Shown one piece after another: positions 30,707 to 38,205 of a stretch of DNA of 64,000 bases (position 1 is the first letter of the stretch; each line of letters opens with the position of its first letter). Made by a program: the position numbers and the translations under genes. The notes beneath the pieces were generated by a model. The model was not told the DNA's origin and did no database searches. It saw only the letters and a list, made by a program, of their open reading frames with translations. This DNA is from Brevundimonas guildfordensis (lineage in GTDB: Bacteria > Pseudomonadota > Alphaproteobacteria > Caulobacterales > Caulobacteraceae), in the NCBI RefSeq assembly GCF_014836405.1, contig NZ_JACSQU010000001.1, positions 806,001 through 870,000 of the forward strand, written 5' to 3'.

Positions 30707-31156
30707 CTAGGAAACCGGCGCTGGCGGGATGACCAGGGTCGGGGCCACCTTCAACACGAATCCAAGGCACCACTCGGTCGCGCGCTCGGAGTTGTCGACC
30801 ATTCCCTCGGGCCGTCGCGTCAGGCGGCACGCGGCGTCGGGCGCATGTTCGGCGTCGGGGCCGGCAAAGAGAATGAGCGGACCATCCGGCAAGGAACCGT
30901 CGCGGTAGGCCACGCTCAGCAAGCCCGCCGACTGGATCAGCACCGCGCCCTGTACCTCAGGGGCCGCCTTGCCGCCGTCGCCGGCAGCATCGTCGCTGGC
31001 GTCGCCCAGCAAAGCCCGCACCTGCTCTTCGGCTCTGTCTGGGTCGAGGCGGAACACCTCGGCGGCCAGGGCGTCGCCGAACTCGGGCGTGAGGGTGAAA
31101 CGCGGCGCGTCCTGCATGGCGGCTATGGCCCAGGCCAGAACGACGCCCAACAGCAT
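30707..31156 (-). CDS. Hypothetical exported or membrane-anchored protein
   Basis: I do not recognise this 149-residue protein. It starts with a short hydrophobic stretch (MLLGVVLAWAIAAM), possibly a signal, followed by an acidic region, a Gly/Asp-rich segment and two cysteines near the C-terminus. The ATG at 31156 overlaps the stop of the polyprenyl synthase as TGATG. The frame also opens upstream with GTG at 31210, but the coupled ATG is more likely. It is probably cotranslated with the upstream isoprenoid gene. Function unknown. Confidence 0.6.
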   Translation of the reverse strand: MLLGVVLAWAIAAMQDAPRFTLTPEFGDALAAEVFRLDPDRAEEQVRALLGDASDDAAGDGGKAAPEVQGAVLIQSAGLLSVAYRDGSLPDGPLILFAGPDAEHAPDAACRLTRRPEGMVDNSERATEWCLGFVLKVAPTLVIPPAPVS

Positions 31157-32229
31157 CAGGTCGCCCGGCTGACGGCGAAGTCCGCCAGGGACTCCAGCGC
31201 CGAACGCCACGGCCCGGTGGGGAGAACCTGCAAGGCCGCCTTGGCCCGCTCAGCGTATTCGCCAGCGGTGTCCAGCGTGGCTTCCACTGCGCCGCTGCTG
31301 ACGATCAACTGCCGCGCCCGCTCGAAGTCCTCGGGCTTGCGGTCGCCCTTGGTGATCACGCGGTCCCAGAACAGGTCCTCGGTCCCCTTGGTGCGTTGAA
31401 CGGCCAGCAGCAGCGGCAGGGTCGCCTTGCCTTCGTTGAAGTCGTCGCCGGCGTTCTTGCCCAGCGTCTCGCTCGCGCCGCCGTAGTCCAGCGCGTCGTC
31501 CGCCAACTGGAAGGCGATGCCCAGACCCATGCCGTAGTCACGCAGAGCCGCGACCTGTTCATCCGTTGCGCCCGCCCCGACCGCGCCGGATTCGGCTGCG
31601 GCGGCGAACAGTTCGGCCGTCTTGGCGCGGATGATCTGCAGATAGGTGTCGAGATCGAGATTCAGGTCGTGGGCGCGCGTCAGTTGCAGCACCTCGCCCT
31701 CAGCGATGACGCTGGACGCCGTGGCCAGGATGCCCAGCGCCCGCAGCGAATCCGTCTCGACCATCAGTTCGAACGCGCGCGCGAACAGGAAGTCGCCGAC
31801 CAGCACCGACGAGGCCGAGCCCCAGATCAGATGCGCTGCGACCTTGCCCCGGCGCATCTCCGAGCCGTCGACGATATCGTCATGCAGCAGGGTGGCGGTG
31901 TGGATGAACTCGACCGAAGCGGCCAGCTTCTTGGGGCCTTCGATATCGCCCGTCTGTCCCGTCGCGCGGGCCGCAGCGACGGTCAGCAGAGGGCGCAGAC
32001 GCTTGCCGCCCGCCGACACCAGATGCTCGGCCAGCAGGGGGATCACCGGCACATCGGACTGCATCCGCGCGATGATCAGGGCGTCGACCGCCGCCATGTC
32101 GTCCTTGGCCAGACGAACCAGGGCGTCCACATCGCCCTTGGGCCGGGAGGCGACGGCGAGAGCTGCGTCCACGAAAATCTCTTTCAGCACAGGGGCGAAG
32201 GGGGAGATTCGCCCGAAATTCACACGCAT
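31156..32229 (-). CDS. ispB: Polyprenyl diphosphate synthase (quinone side chain)
   Basis: This trans-prenyltransferase elongates allylic diphosphates with IPP, in this group usually to the ubiquinone tail. It has the substrate motif GGKRLRPLL, the first Asp-rich motif DDIVD within TLLHDDIVDGSEMRRGK, and the second motif DDALD after FQLA. MRVNFGRISPFAPV at 32229 gives 357 residues. An upstream ATG at 32274 would add 15 unlike residues and would overlap the divergent methyltransferase start. The stop overlaps the next gene. Confidence 0.92.
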   Translation of the reverse strand: MRVNFGRISPFAPVLKEIFVDAALAVASRPKGDVDALVRLAKDDMAAVDALIIARMQSDVPVIPLLAEHLVSAGGKRLRPLLTVAAARATGQTGDIEGPKKLAASVEFIHTATLLHDDIVDGSEMRRGKVAAHLIWGSASSVLVGDFLFARAFELMVETDSLRALGILATASSVIAEGEVLQLTRAHDLNLDLDTYLQIIRAKTAELFAAAAESGAVGAGATDEQVAALRDYGMGLGIAFQLADDALDYGGASETLGKNAGDDFNEGKATLPLLLAVQRTKGTEDLFWDRVITKGDRKPEDFERARQLIVSSGAVEATLDTAGEYAERAKAALQVLPTGPWRSALESLADFAVSRAT

Positions 32230-32272
32230 CCGCTTGCCCGGACGCGACGCGGCGCACAATGGTGGCGGCGTC

Positions 32273-33043
32273 ATGATGGGTCAAGCCGAGTCATCCCTTA
32301 CAACCGCTGCCGAAGTTGCGGAATCCGCCCTGCTGGGCGGACGCGTCCGGCTGCGCCAGCCGGCGCGCGGCTATCGCGCCGGTCTGGATGCGGCTCTGCT
32401 GGCCGCTGCGGTCAGCGCTCGGCCGGGCGAAAGGGTGATCGAGGCCGGTTGCGGCGCCGGGGCGGTGTTGATGCAGATCGCGGCGCGGCAGCCCGAGGCC
32501 CTGCTGACCGGGCTGGAGCGCGACCCTGTCGCCGCCGCCCTGGCCCGCCAGAACGCCGAGTTGAATCAGGCCGCCTCGCGCACGACCATCCTGGACGGCG
32601 ACGTGGCCCGCGCCTTCCGCGCCCTGGACCTGCCGCCGTTCGACTGGGCTGTCAGCAATCCGCCCTTCTTCGACGACCCCGGCGCACTGCGCGCTCCGGC
32701 AGAGGGCAAGCGCGGCGCCTGGATGGCCGACGACGGCCTGGCCGCATGGACCGGGTTTCTGTTGAAGGCGGTGCGCGAGGGCGGACGCATCATCATCATC
32801 CACCGCGCCGACCGACTGGCCGACATCCTGTCGCTGCTGGCGCCCAAGGCCGGCTCATTCGCCATTCGCCCGATCCAGCCCTACGCCGATCAGCCCGCCA
32901 AGCGGGTGCTGGTTCAGGCCATAAAAACAGGCAAGGCGCCGCTGCGGCTCCTGCCGCCGCTAATCGTGCATGATCGAGCGGGGCCCAAGCACACGCTGGA
33001 GGCCGAGGCCATCCTGCGTGGCGAGGCCGCGCTCGGCTTCTGA
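32273..33043 (+). CDS. TrmN6-like methyltransferase (tRNA1Val adenine-N6 type)
   Basis: The 256-residue SAM-dependent methyltransferase has the Rossmann motif VIEAGCGAGAVLMQIA, an acidic end of strand 2 (GLERD) and the N6-adenine motif NPPFFDD. The N-terminal LGGRVRLRQPARGYRAGLDAALLAA matches the YfiC/TrmN6 group, which methylates A37 of a valine tRNA. Substrate assignment is by family only. Two consecutive ATGs (32273 and 32276) could start it. It is divergent from ispB. Confidence 0.85.
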   Translation: MMGQAESSLTTAAEVAESALLGGRVRLRQPARGYRAGLDAALLAAAVSARPGERVIEAGCGAGAVLMQIAARQPEALLTGLERDPVAAALARQNAELNQAASRTTILDGDVARAFRALDLPPFDWAVSNPPFFDDPGALRAPAEGKRGAWMADDGLAAWTGFLLKAVREGGRIIIIHRADRLADILSLLAPKAGSFAIRPIQPYADQPAKRVLVQAIKTGKAPLRLLPPLIVHDRAGPKHTLEAEAILRGEAALGF

Positions 33044-33055
33044 CCGACGGGTCCC

Positions 33056-33484
33056 CTACCCCTTCAGCAGGCGATCGCGCGCGGCGTTGACGCGGGCCGC
33101 CAGCCCTTCCGTACCGCCCTGATCCGGATGAGCACGGGCCATCAAACGTCGCCAGGCGGCCTGCACCGTCTGGGTGTCAGCGCCGAGGGGCACGCCCAGG
33201 ATCGCCCGCGCCTCGGCTTCGCTCATCCGCTCTGAGGGGTGAACCTTCGGCGCGGCGGGCCGGATGCGCGACTGCACCGCCAACCAGACGCCCGCCAGGG
33301 CCATTCCGCCGCCGATCAGCCACGCCCCGCGCGCCGCCGCCAGCACCGCCCCGGCCAACAGGGCCGCGCTCAATATGGTCGCCGAGATGCGCCAGTGGCC
33401 GCGCCGGGCGCGCTCGGTCTGACGGCCCAGCCGCACCAGAGCCCAAAGGGCCACCGCAGCCAGACCCAGCCAGATCAATCCCAT
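33056..33484 (-). CDS. Membrane-anchored J-domain protein
   Basis: The 142-residue protein has a short N-terminal membrane helix (about residues 2-18), two further hydrophobic stretches (about 33-68), and a C-terminal J domain (about 85-142) with the HPD motif in RAHPDQGG and the SEAEARAILGV helix I start. It resembles the Pam18/DnaJC19-type bacterial J proteins that recruit DnaK at the membrane. It is convergent with the methyltransferase gene, with a 12-base gap. Confidence 0.88.
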   Translation of the reverse strand: MGLIWLGLAAVALWALVRLGRQTERARRGHWRISATILSAALLAGAVLAAARGAWLIGGGMALAGVWLAVQSRIRPAAPKVHPSERMSEAEARAILGVPLGADTQTVQAAWRRLMARAHPDQGGTEGLAARVNAARDRLLKG

Positions 33485-33509
33485 GAAGCGCTATCGGCCC
33501 ATGAAGCGA

Positions 33510-34343
33510 TCAGGCCGCCGCGTCCATGGCTGCGATGGCGTCGTCCAGACCCAGGGCCTGCATCAGGTTGCGCATCTCCTGACGCGCAGCGACGTGGGCC
33601 AGGGACACCGACACCGGGCGGATGTCGTTCGACAGGTCCGCCACCGTCAGGCCGAAGGGGAAGAGTTCGCGATAGATGACCCGGTCGCGCAGGCCCGGCC
33701 CGACCCGGAAACCGACCCGTTTGGCCAGCTTGGCCATCCGCGAGGCCAGGCGGCGACGGTTGCGGGCCTCGGCCACGGCCAGACGGTTGGTGACGACGAT
33801 CCAGTCGATGGTCACCTGACGGCCTTCGGTGACAGCGCGGAGCTTGCGCGCCTCCCAGACGCTTTCCGAATAGATGGACGGACGGATCAGATCCAGCGTC
33901 ACCGGGTCCACCTCGCCCAGCAGATCGAAGTCGACGAAGCTGTCGTTCATCGGGGTAACGATCTGATCGGCCCGACCGTGCGCGGCGCGCGACAGAGGGG
34001 TGTCCCCGCCCGGCGTGTCGATGACGATGACGTCCGCTGAAGACTTGGCGTAGCTGAACGCCGCTTCGAAGCGCGACATTTGCTCGGCCTCATCCGCCTT
34101 ATGCAGCAGCTTGCCGTCCCCCATGTCGGGAACGATGGGCAGCGGCAGCTCATGGCCGTTCGCCTTGGTCCAAGCGATGCGGTTGGCGAAGAAGCGCTCC
34201 AGCGAACGCTGGCGCAGGTCCAGGTCGATGATCGCGACCTTGCGCCCGGCGTGCAGAAGGCCGGTGACGATATGAATGGCCAGGGTGGACTTGCCCGCCC
34301 CGCCCTTTTCATTGCCGATGACGATGACCTGAGGCTGCGCCAT
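33510..34343 (-). CDS. mipZ: Division-plane positioning ATPase MipZ
   Basis: The 277-residue ParA/MinD-type ATPase forms a gradient from the poles through ParB and inhibits FtsZ assembly, placing division at midcell. It has the deviant Walker A GNEKGGAGKST (residues 10-20), the Walker A' IIDLDLRQRSLERFF stretch characteristic of MipZ, and VIVIDTPGGDTPLSR as the switch II/Walker B region. Length and sequence agree with Caulobacter MipZ. A GANTC site and a CtrA-like box lie in the 120 bases upstream. Confidence 0.96.
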   Translation of the reverse strand: MAQPQVIVIGNEKGGAGKSTLAIHIVTGLLHAGRKVAIIDLDLRQRSLERFFANRIAWTKANGHELPLPIVPDMGDGKLLHKADEAEQMSRFEAAFSYAKSSADVIVIDTPGGDTPLSRAAHGRADQIVTPMNDSFVDFDLLGEVDPVTLDLIRPSIYSESVWEARKLRAVTEGRQVTIDWIVVTNRLAVAEARNRRRLASRMAKLAKRVGFRVGPGLRDRVIYRELFPFGLTVADLSNDIRPVSVSLAHVAARQEMRNLMQALGLDDAIAAMDAAA

Positions 34344-34371
34344 GTGAAATCCTACTGTGATCAGCAGGCGC

Positions 34372-34376
34372 GACTC
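34372..34376. promoter_or_regulatory. GANTC (CcrM) site upstream of mipZ
   Basis: GACTC lies 29 bases before the mipZ start. In Caulobacter, CcrM methylation of GANTC sites activates mipZ and ftsZ transcription, and this placement fits. The role here is inferred. Confidence 0.45.
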
Positions 34377-34430
34377 ATCTCTGTCCGCAGCCCGCCCATG
34401 GCGCGCAAGATCGGGCCGCGAGCGCCAATC

Positions 34431-34446
34431 GTCAACGAAACCTTAA
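34431..34446 (-). promoter_or_regulatory. CtrA-like box upstream of mipZ
   Basis: On the minus strand TTAAGGTTTCGTTGAC matches the CtrA consensus TTAA-N7-TTAAC with one mismatch (TTGA). It is 88-103 bases upstream of mipZ. Binding is unproven. Confidence 0.3.
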
Positions 34447-34463
34447 GCTGAGCCTGTGGACGA

Positions 34464-35102
34464 TCAGGCCGCCGCGCCGCCGGCGCGCGCGCACCAGGGG
34501 TCCGACGCAGCCAGATCTCGGCATAGAACCTGCGCTTGTTCAGCCGTGGCGGCGACCTTCAGGCGGACCAGCCGGCGCCCGCCGACCTCGACCGCCTCAT
34601 AGGCGGGCTGAAGGCCCGACAAGGCCGCAGCGCCGGCCCCCTGGCTCATCCGTCGCCATGCCGCCCGGGCGCTGTCCTCGCTGGAGAAGGCGCCCAGCTG
34701 CACATGGCGGGCCGTCGGGGCCTGCGCGCCGGGCAGAGGAACGACTGGCGCTGCGGCGACGGGCGGAGGGGCCTCGAAATCATGATAGCCGGCCGGAGCA
34801 GGCGCGGGAGCCGATGTCCGACGGACCTTGGCGCCCAGCCCGTCGCGGGCGTCCCACAGCTCGTGAGGGGTCATCAGCTCAACCTTCAGAGGGGCAGCGC
34901 GCTGATGTGATCTGCCGGGCATAGCCGGCCGCGCCGCGTCGCCCCCGCCCTCATCTGCCGATACCGGAATGGCGGCGACAGACTGCGCCAGGGTCTCGAA
35001 GCGATGCGGGTCGGCTTCGTTCACGCCGCACCCCGCGAGCGCCAGAGCGGCCGCCGAGAGGGCGACGACATGCGGCAGTCGATACAGGACGGGCTGGGCC
35101 AT
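34464..35102 (-). CDS. SPOR-domain lipoprotein
   Basis: The 212-residue protein has a lipoprotein signal (lipobox LAGC, Cys25), a long Pro/Ala-rich linker and a C-terminal SPOR domain (about residues 132-205) beginning RHVQLGAFSSEDSARAAWRRM. SPOR domains bind denuded glycan strands at division sites, so it probably localises to the septum. It follows the chorismate mutase gene by 48 bases but is functionally closer to mipZ downstream. An Arg/Pro stretch around residue 75 is unremarkable. Confidence 0.82.
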   Translation of the reverse strand: MAQPVLYRLPHVVALSAAALALAGCGVNEADPHRFETLAQSVAAIPVSADEGGGDAARPAMPGRSHQRAAPLKVELMTPHELWDARDGLGAKVRRTSAPAPAPAGYHDFEAPPPVAAAPVVPLPGAQAPTARHVQLGAFSSEDSARAAWRRMSQGAGAAALSGLQPAYEAVEVGGRRLVRLKVAATAEQAQVLCRDLAASDPWCARAGGAAA

Positions 35103-35150
35103 GCCGCCACCCTCGCCCGCCCTGCTTTGAGACGAAGTTAACGCCCTGCG

Positions 35151-35912
35151 TCAGCCGATGGCGCCGACGCCGCCCTCAACCTCGCCCGGTGCCACATCGG
35201 CGTCGGTGAGGGCCAGGGTCCAGCCGTGGTGTGTGTTCAGGCCCCAGCGGCGCGCGCCCGAACCATCACCCGCATCGCCGCCCGCCGTGACCACCACGCG
35301 ACGTCCTTTGGGCAGGGCCGGCGGGTCTATCCTGCCCACGGCCAGAGACGTCGGCGTCTCGCCCCCGTAGCCGTCGAACACGCTGAGCATAGACCATTCG
35401 CGGCGCAGGCCGATCCACCAGGGGTCATCGCCGCTGATCGACAGGACAGCCACGCCCTTGCCCTCGGCCGCATGGGCCAGGGCGGCCTGCGGGTCGAGGA
35501 CCAGCTTGATGTCGGCGGCGGCGCCGAAGCGTAGGCGCGCGCCGTCCACCGCCTTGGCCGGGTCGATAGGGGCCCAGACCTGCACCTGCAGGCGCCCCTG
35601 ACGCGCCAGGCCCCAGCCGACGATCTCGCGCCACAGGTGTTCGACGGCTTCGCGGTTCTCAGGCTCGCACTGTTTCAGGATGCGGGCCTGGACGGCCTGT
35701 TCGCGATCAGGACGCAGCTTGGTGTGCGGACCCGTCGGGGCGTCCTTGGCCTGGCCCACTTGGGCGGCGACGGCCAGCCGGCGCTCGAACAGCTCGAGGA
35801 TCTGATCGTCCAGGCTGTCGATTTCGGCGCGCAGGGCGGCCAGCGCCTTCTGTTCGGCGCTCAGTTCAACAGTTTCAGCGGGCCAGACTTGCTGGATGGC
35901 GGATTGCGACAT
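35151..35912 (-). CDS. Chorismate mutase (AroQ type) with unfamiliar C-terminal domain
   Basis: The 253-residue protein has an N-terminal AroQ-type chorismate mutase domain (about residues 18-105) with LRAEIDSLDDQILELFERRLAVAAQVGQAK and HLWREIVGW. This domain converts chorismate to prephenate. About 145 residues follow, beginning LQVQVWAPIDPAKAV, which I do not recognise. Parts (ALAHAAEGKGVAVLSI, LAVGRIDP) loosely recall a degenerate prephenate-dehydratase-like alpha/beta fold but lack its TRF motif. No good Shine-Dalgarno precedes the ATG. A promoter and a Phe/Tyr-rich short ORF lie upstream, suggesting attenuation. The prephenate dehydratase gene is 308 bases upstream. Confidence 0.85.
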   Translation of the reverse strand: MSQSAIQQVWPAETVELSAEQKALAALRAEIDSLDDQILELFERRLAVAAQVGQAKDAPTGPHTKLRPDREQAVQARILKQCEPENREAVEHLWREIVGWGLARQGRLQVQVWAPIDPAKAVDGARLRFGAAADIKLVLDPQAALAHAAEGKGVAVLSISGDDPWWIGLRREWSMLSVFDGYGGETPTSLAVGRIDPPALPKGRRVVVTAGGDAGDGSGARRWGLNTHHGWTLALTDADVAPGEVEGGVGAIG

Positions 35913-36050
35913 GGGAGATGGCTTTCGGCATGGGATTTCGATGGGGAGGCCGCGTCCCGCCCAATGATCAGGCAGAGACGCGCGTAGAGGCCGCTCGGGG
36001 AGAAGCGGTCGCCAGCGAGACAGTCAGGGTTTGGTTAGAAGCCCGACGCC

Positions 36051-36152
36051 TCAGCCGGCGTATCGAAAGCCGTAATAGCCGTAGCCAAAATAGAAGCCGG
36101 CCACCGCGCGCGAGGTGGTTTCAAGGGTCATTTGTGCGCGCAGCGAGGACAT
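36051..36152 (-). CDS. Putative Phe/Tyr leader peptide upstream of chorismate mutase
   Basis: This is a 33-codon ORF. Residues 20-31 read FYFGYGYYGFRY, with five Tyr and three Phe in twelve residues, followed by Ala-Gly-stop. It begins at an ATG with a weak GGA five bases upstream, and an internal ATG at 36131 would give 26 residues. It starts about 44 bases after a good promoter -10 and ends 138 bases before the chorismate mutase start, in a gap between two Phe/Tyr pathway genes. Such composition and position are typical of attenuator leader peptides, where stalling at scarce aminoacyl-tRNA changes downstream RNA folding. No U-tract terminator is visible, so control could be translational. 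Confidence 0.7.
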   Translation of the reverse strand: MSSLRAQMTLETTSRAVAGFYFGYGYYGFRYAG

Positions 36153-36195
36153 GAATCCGGTCCAGTTTCTGGATCAGGGTTGATCCGACCCAACC

Positions 36196-36224
36196 TTACA
36201 AGCGCACATTCTATGCGCGGTCAA
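36196..36224 (-). promoter_or_regulatory. Sigma70-like promoter for leader peptide and chorismate mutase
   Basis: On the minus strand TTGACC (36224-36219) and TTGTAA (36201-36196) are separated by 17 bases. The -35 overlaps the pheA stop codon. The predicted transcript starts near 36189, about 37 bases before the leader ATG. A GGATCA-ACCC-TGATCC hairpin (36186-36171) lies at its 5' end. Confidence 0.6.
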
Positions 36225-36787
36225 GCCTCAGGGGCCGTGAACAGGACAAAACGCGTCCGGTTGTCGCTGAAATCCTGCAAATCGTTGCGCAGAACGATCA
36301 GCCCATAAACCTCGGCCGCGCGCGCTGGCGCCACGGCGGCGCGCGAGACGTCTCCCGCCTCGGCGACGGCGGCGGCCGCGCCCCCGGTGTCGAACACTTC
36401 AATCGCCGAGATCTTCATCTCGGTCAGAGCCTTGGAGCATTGCTGCAGGGCGACGGGGTGGCTTTCGGCCGTCTTGATGTCAGACAGGCGCGCGTCAGGT
36501 ACGCCCATCAAGGCCAACCGGATCGGCCGCCAGGCGTCGCTGACCGCCACCAATCCCGCCTCCCGCACCAGAGTGGCGGCGGGCTCGACGACGCCCACGG
36601 TCGAGTTCTCGACCGGGATCAGGGCGCAATGGCAGTCGCCGCTCAGGACGGCGTCGATCGCCTCCTGAAAGGTTTCAAAACCGACCGCCTCGTCCCACGG
36701 ACGCAGGTCCAGACAAGCCTCATGGCTGAAGGCGCCCGGCGCGCCCTGATAGGCGACGCGGCCGGGCGTTTCGTCATCTGCCGTCAT
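36221..36787 (-). CDS. pheA: Prephenate dehydratase without ACT domain
   Basis: The 188-residue protein is a prephenate dehydratase that decarboxylates and dehydrates prephenate to phenylpyruvate, the committed step to phenylalanine. It has [52 protein letters not shown], and the catalytic NRTRF near the end. It stops directly after the catalytic domain, whereas most bacterial PheA proteins continue into an ACT domain for Phe feedback inhibition. The start ATG overlaps the DAHP synthase stop (ATGA). The longer upstream frame lies inside the DAHP synthase gene and is not part of it. Confidence 0.92.
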   Translation of the reverse strand: MTADDETPGRVAYQGAPGAFSHEACLDLRPWDEAVGFETFQEAIDAVLSGDCHCALIPVENSTVGVVEPAATLVREAGLVAVSDAWRPIRLALMGVPDARLSDIKTAESHPVALQQCSKALTEMKISAIEVFDTGGAAAAVAEAGDVSRAAVAPARAAEVYGLIVLRNDLQDFSDNRTRFVLFTAPEA

Positions 36788-38154
36788 GCGGCCTCGGACC
36801 GGGCCTGCCGCCCGGCCTTGAGGCGCTCGGCGACCAGGAAGGCCAGCTCCAGCGCCTGATCCGCGTTCAGGCGCGGGTCGCAGTGGGTGTGATAGCGGCT
36901 CGACAGGTCGTCCTCTGTCACCGCCTGGGCGCCGCCGATGCATTCGGTGACGTTCTGGCCGGTCATCTCCAGGTGGACGCCGCCGGGATGAACGCCCTCG
37001 GCCTCCGCAACATCAATAAATGTGCGAACCTCGCCCATGACGCGGTCGAAGGGCCGGGTCTTGTAGCCGTTGCCGGCCTTCAGCGTATTGCCGTGCATAG
37101 GGTCGATCGACCAGATGACGCGCTTGCCCGCCGCCTTCACCGCTCGCATCAGGCCCGGCAGGCGGTCGCCCGCCTTGTCGTGGCCGAAACGGCCGATCAG
37201 CGTCAGGCGGCCCGGAATGTTGTTCGGGTTCAGGGCGTCGATCAGCGGCAGCAGGTCGTCCGCCGTCATGGTCGGCCCGCACTTGACCCCGATGGGGTTG
37301 GAGATGCCGCGCATGAACTCAATGTGGGCGCCGTCCAGCTGGCGCGTGCGCTCGCCAATCCACAGCATGTGCGCCGAGGTGTCGAACCATTCGCCAGACG
37401 ATCCGTCCAGGCGCGTCAGGGCGCTCTCGACGTTCAGCAGCAGGGCTTCGTGGCTGGTGAAGACCTCGACGCGCGACAGGTCGGGATGCGTTTCGGGCGT
37501 GACGCCGACCGCCTCCATGAAGGCCAGGGCCTCGGTGATCTTGTCGGCCAGCTCGCGATAAGCGGCGCCCGCGCCGTCATCGGCGAAGCCCAGCGTCCAG
37601 CGGTGGATGTTGTAGAGGTCGGCATACCCCCCGCCCGCAAAGGCGCGCAGCAGGTTCAGCGTCGAGGCCGACTGGTTATAGGCGCGGATCAGGCGCTGCG
37701 GATCGGGCGTGCGCTCTTCCGGCGTGAAGCCCATGCCGTTGATGATGTCGCCGCGATAGGACGGCAGCTCGACCCCGCCGATCTCTTCGACCGGCGACGA
37801 GCGCGGCTTGGCGAACTGACCGGCGATGCGGCCGACCTTCACCACCGGCTTGCGCCCGGCGAAGGTCAGGACGACCGCCATCTGCAGGATCAGACGGAAG
37901 GTGTCGCGGATGTTGTCGGTCGAGAACTCCTTGAAGCTCTCGGCGCAGTCGCCGCCCTGCAGCAGGAAGGCGTCGCCCGCCTCCACCTGGGCCAGGTGGC
38001 TGGTGAGCTTGCGCGCCTCGCCCGCAAAGACAAGGGGCGGCATCGCGCGCAGCTCGTCTTCGACGCGCACCAGTTCGGCGGCGTCCGGATAGTCCGTCGG
38101 CATATGCAGGACGGGCTTGTTTCTCCAGGATTCGGGGGTCCAGCGCTTACTCAT
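36784..38154 (-). CDS. aroG: Class II (plant-type) DAHP synthase
   Basis: The 456-residue enzyme condenses phosphoenolpyruvate and erythrose 4-phosphate, the first step of the shikimate pathway. The N-terminus ([23 protein letters not shown]) and the motifs [33 protein letters not shown] and [10 protein letters not shown] are class II signatures. Class II enzymes are often regulated by aromatic amino acids or by chorismate mutase binding, and the site is not evident here. It is translationally coupled to pheA, with the chorismate mutase gene further downstream. Confidence 0.95.
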   Translation of the reverse strand: MSKRWTPESWRNKPVLHMPTDYPDAAELVRVEDELRAMPPLVFAGEARKLTSHLAQVEAGDAFLLQGGDCAESFKEFSTDNIRDTFRLILQMAVVLTFAGRKPVVKVGRIAGQFAKPRSSPVEEIGGVELPSYRGDIINGMGFTPEERTPDPQRLIRAYNQSASTLNLLRAFAGGGYADLYNIHRWTLGFADDGAGAAYRELADKITEALAFMEAVGVTPETHPDLSRVEVFTSHEALLLNVESALTRLDGSSGEWFDTSAHMLWIGERTRQLDGAHIEFMRGISNPIGVKCGPTMTADDLLPLIDALNPNNIPGRLTLIGRFGHDKAGDRLPGLMRAVKAAGKRVIWSIDPMHGNTLKAGNGYKTRPFDRVMGEVRTFIDVAEAEGVHPGGVHLEMTGQNVTECIGGAQAVTEDDLSSRYHTHCDPRLNADQALELAFLVAERLKAGRQARSEAA

Positions 38155-38205
38155 TTCTTCAAGATAGGCTTTTCCCCCGACCCGGACAACAAAGCTTGCG
38201 CGAAA

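Noticed and set aside
36131..36154. ORF on the plus strand across the leader region (35918-36154)
   Set aside because: It has Arg/Ala-rich shadow composition and no start context. The minus-strand leader ORF explains the region better.
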